DNA from: Nocardia sp. CC227C
Lineage (GTDB): Bacteria > Actinomycetota > Actinomycetes > Mycobacteriales > Mycobacteriaceae
Assembly (NCBI RefSeq): GCF_030767025.1
Contig: NZ_JASITE010000019.1
Span: forward strand, 60,927 to 124,926
Direction of reading: 5' to 3'
Length of the DNA: 64,000 bases
Shown in pieces: positions 1 to 8,302 of the stretch. Each line of letters begins with the position of its first letter. The stretch's first letter is position 1. Under the pieces are notes generated by a model that was given only the letters and a program-made list of their open reading frames with translations, did no database searches and was not told the DNA's origin. The position numbers and the translations under genes were made by a program.

Positions 1-3000
1 ACGGCCGACCTCGGTGGTGCGGCTCGGCTCGTAGCCCGGCCGCTCACCCGGGTGGGCCGATGGCTGCGCGGGCGGCTGCGCCTGCGGCGGTTGCGGCTGC
101 GGCGGTTGCGCGGGCGACTGCGCCTGCGGTGGCTGCGCCGACGGGTAGGGCGTCCGTGCCTGTTGCGGCTGCCGGGGAGCGGCGGGGGGATGCGGCTGGT
201 ACAGCTGCGCGCGGGTGGCGGGATGCGGGGGCAGCTTCTCCACACCGGGCGGTGGCAGCACCCGTTCGGCACCCGCTACCAGCGGGGTCGCGGGCGCTAC
301 GGTGGAATCGCCCTCCGCCGCCGGGGATGTCGACCGCCGGGTGCTGGGCTGGGAGATCTGCGGCACCGGCCCGCGCGCGGCGGCATCCGCACCACGCGCC
401 ATCTCGTCGCCCGCGTGCGACGCACCGCCTTCCGGACTCCGGGGGGCGTCGTCGCCGCGATACCGGCCCGCCTCGTCCGACTGGCCGTCATCGCCCGGCG
501 GGCGTGGGACCGCCGCACCGGAAGCCCGGGGCTCACCGGCACCGGAGTCGAGACCGGACAGGTTGGTCAGATTGGACGCGGCGCGGGGCTGCACGCCGAC
601 ACCCGGGGCGGGGCCGGACCGGCTCGGATCGTCCGCTGCGGTGGCGCTGCCGGAGTCCGTCGGCCGGGCCGAACGGGTGGGAGCGCCGGCCGCGTCCGAG
701 CCGGGCCGGGCGTCGACCTTCGGGATCGCCCCGGTGGCGCGGGCCACGGCCTCGGCCGCATTGGTCTGGGCGATACCGCCGGAGGCCGTCACCACGGGCA
801 GGACGGTGGTGGAGTCATCCAGCCGCTCGGTCGGGGCCTCGCTGTCCACCATGCGGGGGCGGATCTTGCGGAACGAGCGCGGCTTGGTGGCGGGGGTGCC
901 GTCGGCCAGCGCGGGCATCTGCAAAGTGACGGGGTCGGTGACCGGGGTGGTCTTCACCAGGTCCACCATGTCCCCGCCGCCGGGCCGCTCATCGTCGAGA
1001 ATGGGTTCGCCGAGGCCGACCTTCTCCTGGACCTTCTTCATCCAGGCCGGAGCCCACCAGCAGTCGTCGCCGAGCAGCTTCATGGTGGCGGGCACCAGCA
1101 GCATGCGCAGCACGGTGGCGTCGATGAACAGCGCCGCCACCATGCCGTAGGCGATGTACTGCATCATCACGAGTTCGGAGAACGCGAACGCGCCCGTCAC
1201 GACCAGCAGGATGAGCGCCGCCGCGGTGATGATGCGGCCGGTCTGGGCGGTGCCGACGCGCACGGATTCGGTGGTGCTCGCTCCCTGCGTGCGCGCCTCC
1301 ACCATGCGGGAGAGCAGGAACACCTCGTAGTCCACGGATAGGCCGTAGATGATCGCGATGATCAGCACCAGCACCGGCGACATGATCGGCTGCGGCGTGA
1401 AGTTCAGCAGGCTCGCACCGTGGCCGTCGATGAAGATCCAGGTGAGGATGCCGAGCGTGGAGCCGAGGCCGAGCGCGCTCATGAGCGCCGCCTTGAGCGG
1501 CAGCACCAGCGATCCGAAGGTCAGGAACATCAGGATGGTGGTGACCAGCAGTACCAGCGCGATCATCAGCGGCATCAGGTCCAGCAGCGAGTCGATGCTG
1601 TCCATCATCATGACCGGTTGCCCGGTGACCATGACCTCCGCGCCCTCGGGCACCGCCATCGAGCGCAGATAGGCGACGGTGTCCTCGGGATGGGCGCTGT
1701 CGGTGACGGTGGCCTCGGAGACCCACACGTTCGAATCGTTCGGCGGTTTGGCCGGAATGCCGAACTGGGAGTTCTTCACCAGTCCGGGAGCCTGATTCGC
1801 CTCCGCCAGGATCTGCCCGATATTGCGCGAGTTGTCGGTGACGATGATCAGCTGCACCGGGTCGGACTTGCGCAGCGGGAAGATCTCGTCGAAGTGCTCC
1901 TGCGCCAGGCGGGTCGGATTGTCCGGCGGCAGATAGGTTTCGCTGATACCGCCGAACTGCAGGTTCTTCACCGGAATGATGAGCAGCAGCAGCACGATGG
2001 TGAGCGGGATGGCGACCTTGAGCGGGTGCTTCATCACCCACGCGGTCATCCGGCCCCAGAAGCTGTTCTCGACCTCGTCGGCGGTCTTGGTCTTGCGAAT
2101 CCACTTGAGGCCGAGCATGTCCACACGCGGGCCGAGGATGCTCAGCATGGCGGGCAGCACGGTGAGCGCCGACACCATGGCCAGCAGCACCGCGGCGATG
2201 GTGCCGTAGGCGACCGACTTGAGGAAGCCCTGCGGGAACAGCAGCATGCCCGCGCTGGCGGCGATGATCATGGTCGCCGAGGACGTCACGGTGCGGCCCG
2301 CCGTCATGACCGAACGGCGCACCGCGGCCTTGGTGTCGTAGCCCTCGGCGAGTTCCTCGCGGAACCGGCTCACGATGAACAGGCCGTAGTCGATGGCCAG
2401 ACCCAGGCCGATCATGGACACCACGGCCGAGACGAACGAGTTCACCTCGGTGAACTTGGTCAGCCCCATGATGATGCCGTTGGAGGCCAGGATGGTGAGC
2501 CCGCCGATGATCAGCGGCAGCGAGGCGGCGACGATGCCGCCGAAGATGAAGAACAGCAGCACCGCGACGGCGGGCAGCGCCAGCAGTTCCATGCGCTTCA
2601 CGTCGCTGGCGATGGTGTCGTTCAGCGTGAACCCGATGGGTTGCAGACCCGCGACCTCGACCTGGACACCCGGAATCTCGAAGGCGCCCTGCACCTGGGC
2701 GTAGTTGCGCAGCATCTCGGTGTCGTTGTTGCCCTCGAGGGACAGCGCGGCGAAGGCGTGCTTCTTGTCCTTGCTGCCCGCGACCGACGGGATCCACTCG
2801 CCGGTCTCGGTCTGCCAGTAGGCCCCGTTGACCTTGGTGATCAGCGGGTATTCCTCGGGCAGGCTGTTGAGCTTGTCGACGACCGTCCGGCTGAACTCCG
2901 GATCGTCGATGGTCTTGCCCTCGGGCGCGGTGAACAGCAGCAGAATGTCGGCGCTGTGGTCGCGGCCGTAGACCTGGTCCTTGAGTTCGGCGGCCTGGGT

Positions 3001-3150
3001 GGATTCCGAGGTGGGGTCGAACCACCCGCTGGAGCTGAGATGGTTTTCCAGCCCGAACCCGAAACCTCCGAGCGCGAGCATGGCGGCCGTGACCACGCCG
3101 AGCACGGCGAAGCGCAGCCGGTAGACCAGGTCGCCCCAGCGGGTGAACAC
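1..3150 (-). CDS. mmpL3: MmpL3-type RND transporter, C-terminus cut by window edge
   Basis: RND-family inner-membrane transporter that moves trehalose monomycolate to the periplasm for mycolate envelope assembly. 1050 residues are visible and the frame runs off the left edge. A first membrane helix lies near residues 12-34, followed by a periplasmic porter loop and two blocks of membrane helices. The two proton-relay Asp-Tyr pairs of MmpL3 are present: IDYGLF near 254-255 and VDYEVF near 640. After about residue 760 comes a long cytoplasmic tail rich in Pro, Gln, Ala and Ser (PPQAQ-like repeats), longer than in mycobacteria. The start is a GTG whose first base is the last base of the upstream TAG stop, so translation is probably coupled. 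The neighbours (NYN gene, trmB) repeat the Rv0206c-Rv0208c order, which makes the MmpL3 assignment firm. Confidence 0.93.
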   Translation of the reverse strand, partial: MFTRWGDLVYRLRFAVLGVVTAAMLALGGFGFGLENHLSSSGWFDPTSESTQAAELKDQVYGRDHSADILLLFTAPEGKTIDDPEFSRTVVDKLNSLPEEYPLITKVNGAYWQTETGEWIPSVAGSKDKKHAFAALSLEGNNDTEMLRNYAQVQGAFEIPGVQVEVAGLQPIGFTLNDTIASDVKRMELLALPAVAVLLFFIFGGIVAASLPLIIGGLTILASNGIIMGLTKFTEVNSFVSAVVSMIGLGLAIDYGLFIVSRFREELAEGYDTKAAVRRSVMTAGRTVTSSATMIIAASAGMLLFPQGFLKSVAYGTIAAVLLAMVSALTVLPAMLSILGPRVDMLGLKWIRKTKTADEVENSFWGRMTAWVMKHPLKVAIPLTIVLLLLIIPVKNLQFGGISETYLPPDNPTRLAQEHFDEIFPLRKSDPVQLIIVTDNSRNIGQILAEANQAPGLVKNSQFGIPAKPPNDSNVWVSEATVTDSAHPEDTVAYLRSMAVPEGAEVMVTGQPVMMMDSIDSLLDLMPLMIALVLLVTTILMFLTFGSLVLPLKAALMSALGLGSTLGILTWIFIDGHGASLLNFTPQPIMSPVLVLIIAIIYGLSVDYEVFLLSRMVEARTQGASTTESVRVGTAQTGRIITAAALILLVVTGAFAFSELVMMQYIAYGMVAALFIDATVLRMLLVPATMKLLGDDCWWAPAWMKKVQEKVGLGEPILDDERPGGGDMVDLVKTTPVTDPVTLQMPALADGTPATKPRSFRKIRPRMVDSEAPTERLDDSTTVLPVVTASGGIAQTNAAEAVARATGAIPKVDARPGSDAAGAPTRSARPTDSGSATAADDPSRSGPAPGVGVQPRAASNLTNLSGLDSGAGEPRASGAAVPRPPGDDGQSDEAGRYRGDDAPRSPEGGASHAGDEMARGADAAARGPVPQISQPSTRRSTSPAAEGDSTVAPATPLVAGAERVLPPPGVEKLPPHPATRAQLYQPHPPAAPRQPQQARTPYPSAQPPQAQSPAQPPQPQPPQAQPPAQPSAHPGERPGYEPSRTTEVGR

Positions 3151-3896
3151 TAAGCGACTCCTTGAGCGGGGCGGGAGGTGAGCAGTGCGGACAGCGGCCG
3201 GAAGGGCTGCAGCCACGCTCCCTCGTCGGGCAGCGAATCGAGGCTCACCCTGGGCAGCGGTTCACGGAACACGCCCGGGATGTCCTCCAGATCGATGAAC
3301 TCGAGGATATCGGACGTGACGGCCCAACTCGCGTGCTCACGGAATCCGAGCACCTGAACGGGAACGCCCGTCGCGGCGATCTCCTCGAGCGGTGCGCGGA
3401 ACGCCTGTCCGTCCGCGGAGGCGACCATGATGCCCGCCAGGCCCGCGCCGCGACGGCGTAGCTCGATGTGGGCGAGCATATCGCTGTCGACGTCGGAATC
3501 CTCGTCGATTTTGGGTTTTGCGAAGACCGCGTAGCCGACATTGCGCAGTGCTTCCACCCACGGCCGCACCACATCGGCGGTGCCGGGCGCGATATTGGTG
3601 AAGACGGTGGCTTCGGGTTCGACCCGGCGCGGGCTACCTACCGACAGTTCGGCTGTGCGGGCCAGCAGCCAGCGCCCGAGCGCGTCGAAGCGGGGGCGGT
3701 AGGCGGCCGTGGGGCGGCCGCCGAGGATCGCGCCGAGTCCCATATCGAGATTCGGCGCGTCCCAGACCAACAGGACGCGGCGCACGTCCGGGGTGCTGAC
3801 GCCTAGTGCTGGGGTGCCGGGCACTTCCGCGGAGGGGGTGCCGTGCATTATTCCGGCAACATCCGAGACCTCCGGGGTCATTTCGCTGACACTCAT
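3150..3896 (-). CDS. NYN-domain (PIN-like) putative ribonuclease
   Basis: 248 residues, homologous by position and content to Rv0207c. After a variable 38-residue N-terminus the NYN/PIN-like fold begins at VLLVWDAPNLDMGL (about 41-54), with the first acidic metal-binding residue (WDAPN). Further acidic positions follow at DSDVDSDMLAHIE (about 133-145), and SADGQAF (about 160-166) fits the usual SGDxDF position in degenerate form. NYN proteins are metal-dependent RNases; the substrate here is unknown. The gene sits between trmB and mmpL3 with overlaps of 4 and 1 bases, so the three genes almost certainly form one transcript. Confidence 0.82.
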   Translation of the reverse strand: MSVSEMTPEVSDVAGIMHGTPSAEVPGTPALGVSTPDVRRVLLVWDAPNLDMGLGAILGGRPTAAYRPRFDALGRWLLARTAELSVGSPRRVEPEATVFTNIAPGTADVVRPWVEALRNVGYAVFAKPKIDEDSDVDSDMLAHIELRRRGAGLAGIMVASADGQAFRAPLEEIAATGVPVQVLGFREHASWAVTSDILEFIDLEDIPGVFREPLPRVSLDSLPDEGAWLQPFRPLSALLTSRPAQGVA

Positions 3897-4669
3897 GATT
3901 CGATCTTCCCCCAGATGAACTCGTTGATCGCGCTACCCGCGCGGAGTCCTTTGCTTTCGAACTTGGTAATCGGACGTTCGAAACCGATTGGTGCGGTTTT
4001 GCGCCAGTCGTCCGAATTGCCCCCGGTCGTCTCATTCAGGCCGATGAGCTGGTGTTCTCCAGCTCCGACCGCGGCGATCCACTCCGCGTAGTCGGCGTGA
4101 TCGGTAGCGACATGCAACACGCCGCCGGGTTTCAGCCGCGACGCGATGAGCTTCAGTGTGGCGGGCTGGATCAGCCGCCGCTTGTGATGGCGAGCCTTGG
4201 GCCACGGGTCCGGGAAGAAGATCCGGACGCCGGTCAGCGACTCCTCGGCAATCATGTGTTCCAGCACGTCCACGGCATCGCCGCGCAGTAGCCGGATATT
4301 GTCGATGCCCTCGCGCTCGATGGTCTTCACCAGGATGGCCAGACCCGGCTTGTAGACCTCGATGCCGATCAGGTTGAACTGCGGCTCGTCGAGGGCCATG
4401 GCCGCGGTGGCGGTACCGGTACCGCAGCCGATCTCGATGATGAGCGGCGCCGTGCGGCCGAACCAGGCGTCGGCGTCGAGCCGGTCGTCGGACACGTCCT
4501 TCCCGATGCGCGGCCACATCCGCTCCCAGGACTCCTGCTGGGACGGCGTGAGCGCGCCCCGGCGGGACCGGAAGCTGGTGACCCGGGGGTAGAGACGGTT
4601 GCCGGTGGCCGACCGCGGCCCGGGAACTGACTCGGCAGTGTGGTTCGCGGCGTCGTTCACGGCGTCCAT
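3893..4669 (-). CDS. trmB: tRNA (guanine-N7-)-methyltransferase TrmB
   Basis: 258 residues. Transfers a methyl group from S-adenosylmethionine to N7 of G46 in tRNA. The SAM-binding motif IEIGCGTGTA is followed by an acidic motif II (GIEVYKPG), and the TrmB signature FFPDPWPKARHHKRRLIQP is intact. The ATG at 4669 was chosen because sequence upstream of it is not protein-like and the family starts near here. An ATGA overlap links it to the NYN gene. It matches Rv0208c in sequence and position. Its promoter should lie in the divergent gap to 5078. Confidence 0.93.
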   Translation of the reverse strand: MDAVNDAANHTAESVPGPRSATGNRLYPRVTSFRSRRGALTPSQQESWERMWPRIGKDVSDDRLDADAWFGRTAPLIIEIGCGTGTATAAMALDEPQFNLIGIEVYKPGLAILVKTIEREGIDNIRLLRGDAVDVLEHMIAEESLTGVRIFFPDPWPKARHHKRRLIQPATLKLIASRLKPGGVLHVATDHADYAEWIAAVGAGEHQLIGLNETTGGNSDDWRKTAPIGFERPITKFESKGLRAGSAINEFIWGKIES

Positions 4670-5077
4670 TGTCCAGTATTGGATGTTTAGTGCAGCAATC
4701 GACCATGCGTTGCGAGCGCAACCGGTTTTCCGGCGGCCATTTTCGCGATGGTCCCCCCACCTGCGTTTCCGTGACCGGATGCCGGGAAACGAGCGGTAAT
4801 GCGCGCCCGCGGTCGAATGGGCGCACCGTGATGGGGCACACACGGGCACGGTGCCGGTGACCGGGCGCACCGTCCGTGCCGTCGGCCGGGGTGGCCGGCG
4901 CCCCGGCCAGCGGGGTTGCCCCGAAGGCGCAATTCCCGCTTCATGGAGTCGTTTTCGTGACTAGGATTCCGCTGTATTCGCGAAGGGCGCGCGGATGCCG
5001 GTACGGGCACGCCGGATTTCAGGGCATTTCTGCCGAAAACACGTGAGTTATTGCGTTGAGCTACAGCGAGATACGCG
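4670..5077. other. 408-bp divergent intergenic region
   Basis: Separates trmB (leftward) from the GTPase pair (rightward), so it should hold both promoters. GC drops near 4940-5077, but I see no convincing -10/-35 pair, operator or RNA gene. Confidence 0.5.
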
Positions 5078-6139
5078 ATGGATGAAGGTCGAAGCGAACT
5101 GGAGCTGCTGCTGACGGCGGTCCGCGCGAGCGATACGCCGGTCCCCCCACAACTCGAAGCCGCCGTCCGGCGCTGGCGGCGGCCGTTGCGCATTCAGGTC
5201 ACCGGGCGCAGCCGTGCCGGAAAGACCACGGTGCAGCGGGCTTTGGCCCTGCTCGCCGCCGAGGAGACACCCTCGGTGGACGTGCCGGGGCAACCCGAAC
5301 CGGTGCTGGACGGCGATCTCGTCCTTTATATCTTGGCGGGCGCCCCGCACCCCGCGGACAGAGCGGTGCTCGGCACCGTGCCGCCGGAGCGAATCCTGCT
5401 GATACTGAACAAGGCCGATGCCATCGGCAGCCGCTGGAGCGATGCCGTCGCCGCCGCCGAGCACTGTGCCGAGGAGTTCGGCGTTCCCGTTCATCCGCTG
5501 GTGGCGACCCTGGCGGCGCAAACCCGCTCCGGCATCGTCATCGATGCCGAACTGGCCACCCTGCGCCGCCACCGCGACCATCCGGACCCGACCTTCGCCC
5601 TTGTCCCGGAACGGTTCACCGACCCCGCTTTCGGGTCCGATACCGTCGATCGGAAGGCGCTGCTCGCCCGCTGGCCGCTGCCCGGCCTGGCGTGCGCCCT
5701 CTCCGCGCTGCGGTTCCGGCCCGAACTGCCCTCGGGGCGGATCGTGCAGATCCTGCACGCCGCCAGCGGAATCGACCCGCTGCACGCCGAGCTGCGCCGG
5801 CGTTGCGAATGGCGTGCCGCCCGGCGCGGTGGTGAACTGCTGGACGAGCTCACCCGGCTGGCCGCCTGCCGCATTCCGGCGCGCGACCGCATCGAGACCT
5901 ACCTCCGGGGCGACGAAGCCCTGGCGCTGGGACTGCGGGCGGGCCTGTCCAGTCCCGCGCTCGCCCGGCTGCCCTCCACCGACCCCGCGCCCACCGATCC
6001 GGACCAGGCCCTGGCGCACGCCGCGCACTGGCGTGCGGTCGTCGCCGCCGACATCACACCGGATGCTCGTCGCGCCGCGCTGCGCATTCACGACGGCTAC
6101 GTCCGCCTGTGGGAACGGTTGACCGATGCCCGACTCTGA
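5078..6139 (+). CDS. P-loop GTPase, Rv0209-like, predicted active partner of a pair
   Basis: 353 residues. A Walker A/G1 motif GRSRAGKTT occurs near residues 44-52 and a G4-type NKAD motif near 111-114 in LLILNKADAIG, so nucleotide binding looks competent. A G3 motif is not obvious. The rest is Ala/Arg/Leu-rich and mostly helical. Position next to trmB and upstream of pckG matches Rv0209, whose function is not established. The ATG at 5078 has only a weak purine tract in front. The stop overlaps the next gene by 14 bases, which implies coupled translation and probably a shared complex. Confidence 0.75.
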   Translation: MDEGRSELELLLTAVRASDTPVPPQLEAAVRRWRRPLRIQVTGRSRAGKTTVQRALALLAAEETPSVDVPGQPEPVLDGDLVLYILAGAPHPADRAVLGTVPPERILLILNKADAIGSRWSDAVAAAEHCAEEFGVPVHPLVATLAAQTRSGIVIDAELATLRRHRDHPDPTFALVPERFTDPAFGSDTVDRKALLARWPLPGLACALSALRFRPELPSGRIVQILHAASGIDPLHAELRRRCEWRAARRGGELLDELTRLAACRIPARDRIETYLRGDEALALGLRAGLSSPALARLPSTDPAPTDPDQALAHAAHWRAVVAADITPDARRAALRIHDGYVRLWERLTDARL

Positions 6140-8057
6140 ACGCCCCGGCACCGCCCACGACACGCGCCGGGAGCCCGCCACCCCGCTGGTCGGTCCGCCC
6201 GCTCCGTACGACGAGCCGTTGAGCCGGGGCCCCGTGCGGCGGGAACAGCCGGCGGGTGGAACCACCGGAGAGCCCCGCGAACCCGGTTCCGGGTCGCCGC
6301 GCGGGCGGGTGTCGTCCGCGCCGACCGACGGTTCCGTCGCCTCCGATGCCGCGGCCGCCGGACCGGCCGCCTCATCCACTCCGTCCAGAACTGTAAATAC
6401 TCCGTTCGGAATGTCATTGCGGTCGCCCGGATCAACTCCGTCTGGAAGCGAGAGAACCCCGTTCGGAATGTCTTCTCTGCCGTCCGGACTCTTTTCGATT
6501 CCGTACGGATTGGCCGTGCCGGTCGATGCGGCGGCGCACTCCGCGCGAGTCTCCTCCCTGGTGCTGCCGCCAGCGGCGGAAGCCGTTGTGGCGCGCTGGA
6601 ATCCACAGGGTATGGCGCTGTTGGAGGCGGCGCGGGTCGGCGGTGAGGTGGCCGGTTCGATCACGCTGATCGGCGTCGACGATGCCAACACCGCATTGCT
6701 GCGCGCCGAATTGGCGCGCTTCGTACCCCGGCTCGAGGTGTCGGAGCCGGTCGAGGCGCCGTCGCGGCCGGTCGGCGTGGCGCTGGTGCTGTGCGATGCC
6801 GCGGCGCCGATCGGGGCGCACACCCTGGACGTGGTGCGGCGGCTGCGGGCGGGCGGTGCGCGGATCGTCTTCGCACTGGGCGGCATCCATGCGCACGACG
6901 ACTGGCGTGCGGTCCGGGACCGGAACCGGGAGCTGCTGGCCGCGGCCCTCGACGACCGTGCCGGTGTCGATATCGTCCCGGTGTCACCGCAGCTGGCCGC
7001 GGCGGCGCGCACCGCCGAGGACGGCGCCGTCGCGGACGCGGCCCTGCTGGATCGCGCCGGTATCGCTCTGCTGCACGCCCGCCTGGCCGCCGCGGCGGGC
7101 GCGGTGACCGCCGCCGACCAGGCCGAGGGTGTGCTGCGGCGGGTGCTCGCGGATACCCGTCGACGCATCGGCGAGCAGATCGAGGCCCTGCGGTCGGCCG
7201 CCGATACGGCCGCGCTGCGGGAGGAGCGGGTGGAACTGCTGGCCGTCGGCGACGGCGGGCGGTCGATCGGCATGACGGCCCTGCACAATCGGATGCAATT
7301 GGCGAAGGTCGATCTCGTGCACGAGGTCGGCGCGCGGATCCGTTCGCTCAATATCGCTGCCCGCGCCGATGTCGAGCGCCTCGGCCGCGCCGAGCAGCGT
7401 GACTATCCCCGGAATCTGCAGCGTGCGGTCGACGAGTTGACCACGGAGATCGACGCCGAGATCCGCCACCGGCTCACCGATCTGACCCGGATCGTCGAGC
7501 TGACCGTTCGGGCGTTCGCACTGACCGAGGACGAGGACGCCGAGCCCGAGCCGACCATGCGGGTGGCGCAGCGGGTCGCCGCCCCGCCCCGGGTCGGTCC
7601 CGATCCGGAGCCGCGCCGTATCGGCGTGGAGGACCGGTTGATGATCGTGGTCGGCGCGTCCGCCGGTTTCGGGCTGGGGCGGCTGATCGTCTCGCCGTTC
7701 GCGCTCATGCCCGCGTTGGACTACGCCACCGTTCCGCTGACCCTGCTGCTGGGCGCGGGGGTGGCCGCCTGGTTGGCGCGGGCGCGCGGTCAGCTGGCCG
7801 ACAAGGCGCATTTGCGCCAGTGGATCGCGGATGCGCTGGTGAATGTGAAGGCGCAGTTGGAGCAGCGGGTGGCCGCGGTGCTGGTGGAGGCCGAGGATCA
7901 AATCACAGACCAGCTGGTTCGGTTGGCGACCGAGAATGTGGTGGAAACAGACCGCCGGGTAGGCGAAATCGAGGACCTGCTCCGCGCCGCCACAGCGCGC
8001 CGACCAGGGCAATTAGCGGCCTGTGAACGTGACCTTCGCACACTGGAATTCACATAA
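6126..8057 (+). CDS. Degenerate-GTPase membrane protein, Rv0210-like
   Basis: 643 residues. The N-terminal ~130 residues are disordered and contain a 7-residue tandem repeat (about 84-130). The segment ITLIGVDDANTALLRAELARF (about 179-199) aligns with the P-loop region of the upstream GTPase but has lost the GKT signature, and the later VALVLCDAAAP and IVFALGGIHA segments match its core strands without an NKxD motif. A long helical region (about 330-480) leads to two closely spaced hydrophobic segments (about 500-555), then a helical tail. This layout resembles bacterial dynamin-like proteins. Rv0210 is the positional homologue. Function is unknown; membrane remodelling or envelope assembly is inference only. 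Confidence 0.7.
   Translation: MPDSERPGTAHDTRREPATPLVGPPAPYDEPLSRGPVRREQPAGGTTGEPREPGSGSPRGRVSSAPTDGSVASDAAAAGPAASSTPSRTVNTPFGMSLRSPGSTPSGSERTPFGMSSLPSGLFSIPYGLAVPVDAAAHSARVSSLVLPPAAEAVVARWNPQGMALLEAARVGGEVAGSITLIGVDDANTALLRAELARFVPRLEVSEPVEAPSRPVGVALVLCDAAAPIGAHTLDVVRRLRAGGARIVFALGGIHAHDDWRAVRDRNRELLAAALDDRAGVDIVPVSPQLAAAARTAEDGAVADAALLDRAGIALLHARLAAAAGAVTAADQAEGVLRRVLADTRRRIGEQIEALRSAADTAALREERVELLAVGDGGRSIGMTALHNRMQLAKVDLVHEVGARIRSLNIAARADVERLGRAEQRDYPRNLQRAVDELTTEIDAEIRHRLTDLTRIVELTVRAFALTEDEDAEPEPTMRVAQRVAAPPRVGPDPEPRRIGVEDRLMIVVGASAGFGLGRLIVSPFALMPALDYATVPLTLLLGAGVAAWLARARGQLADKAHLRQWIADALVNVKAQLEQRVAAVLVEAEDQITDQLVRLATENVVETDRRVGEIEDLLRAATARRPGQLAACERDLRTLEFT
6378..6515 (+). repeat. 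21-bp in-frame tandem repeat (7-residue unit)
   Basis: CCG-type units begin at 6381, 6402, 6423, 6438, 6459, 6480 and 6501, spaced 21 bp with one 15-bp step. They encode x-P-(F/S/Y)-G/R-x-x-x units such as TPFGMSL, TPSGSER, TPFGMSS and IPYGLAV. The block is clearly more AT-rich than the flanking coding sequence. Confidence 0.8.
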
Positions 8058-8302
8058 CCGCTGGTCGGCGGTCTCGACCCGATACCGACTGGACAACCCG
8101 ATTCCTGCACCCGGGATATATGGCGTTAACCTCTATAGCAGGAACCCGGGCGTCCGCTTCGTCCCTGTATGCCGTCCAGCCGGGACGTGCTATCGCGCAG
8201 ACGGCGGGCGGGGGCCCGACCGCAATCGGTGGCAACAGGTGTCGCGAGCTGGACTCACGCCGGCTCGAGCCATCCGAGGCCACCCATCTCAGGAGAGTTT
8301 TC
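8058..8302 (+). promoter_or_regulatory. pckG leader with inverted repeat
   Basis: 245-bp gap before pckG. TTCCTGC at 8102-8108 and GCAGGAA at 8138-8144 form a perfect 7-bp inverted repeat around an AT-rich centre that includes CTCTATAGC. It may hold the promoter or an operator; no known riboswitch was recognised. Confidence 0.35.

Noticed and set aside
52..3153. Long plus-strand open frames opposite mmpL3
   Set aside because: Arg/His/Gly-rich translations without any family motif; they are antisense to a clear transporter and result from high GC.
8058..8302. Riboswitch upstream of pckG
   Set aside because: No fold of a known class could be recognised; only a short inverted repeat is visible.
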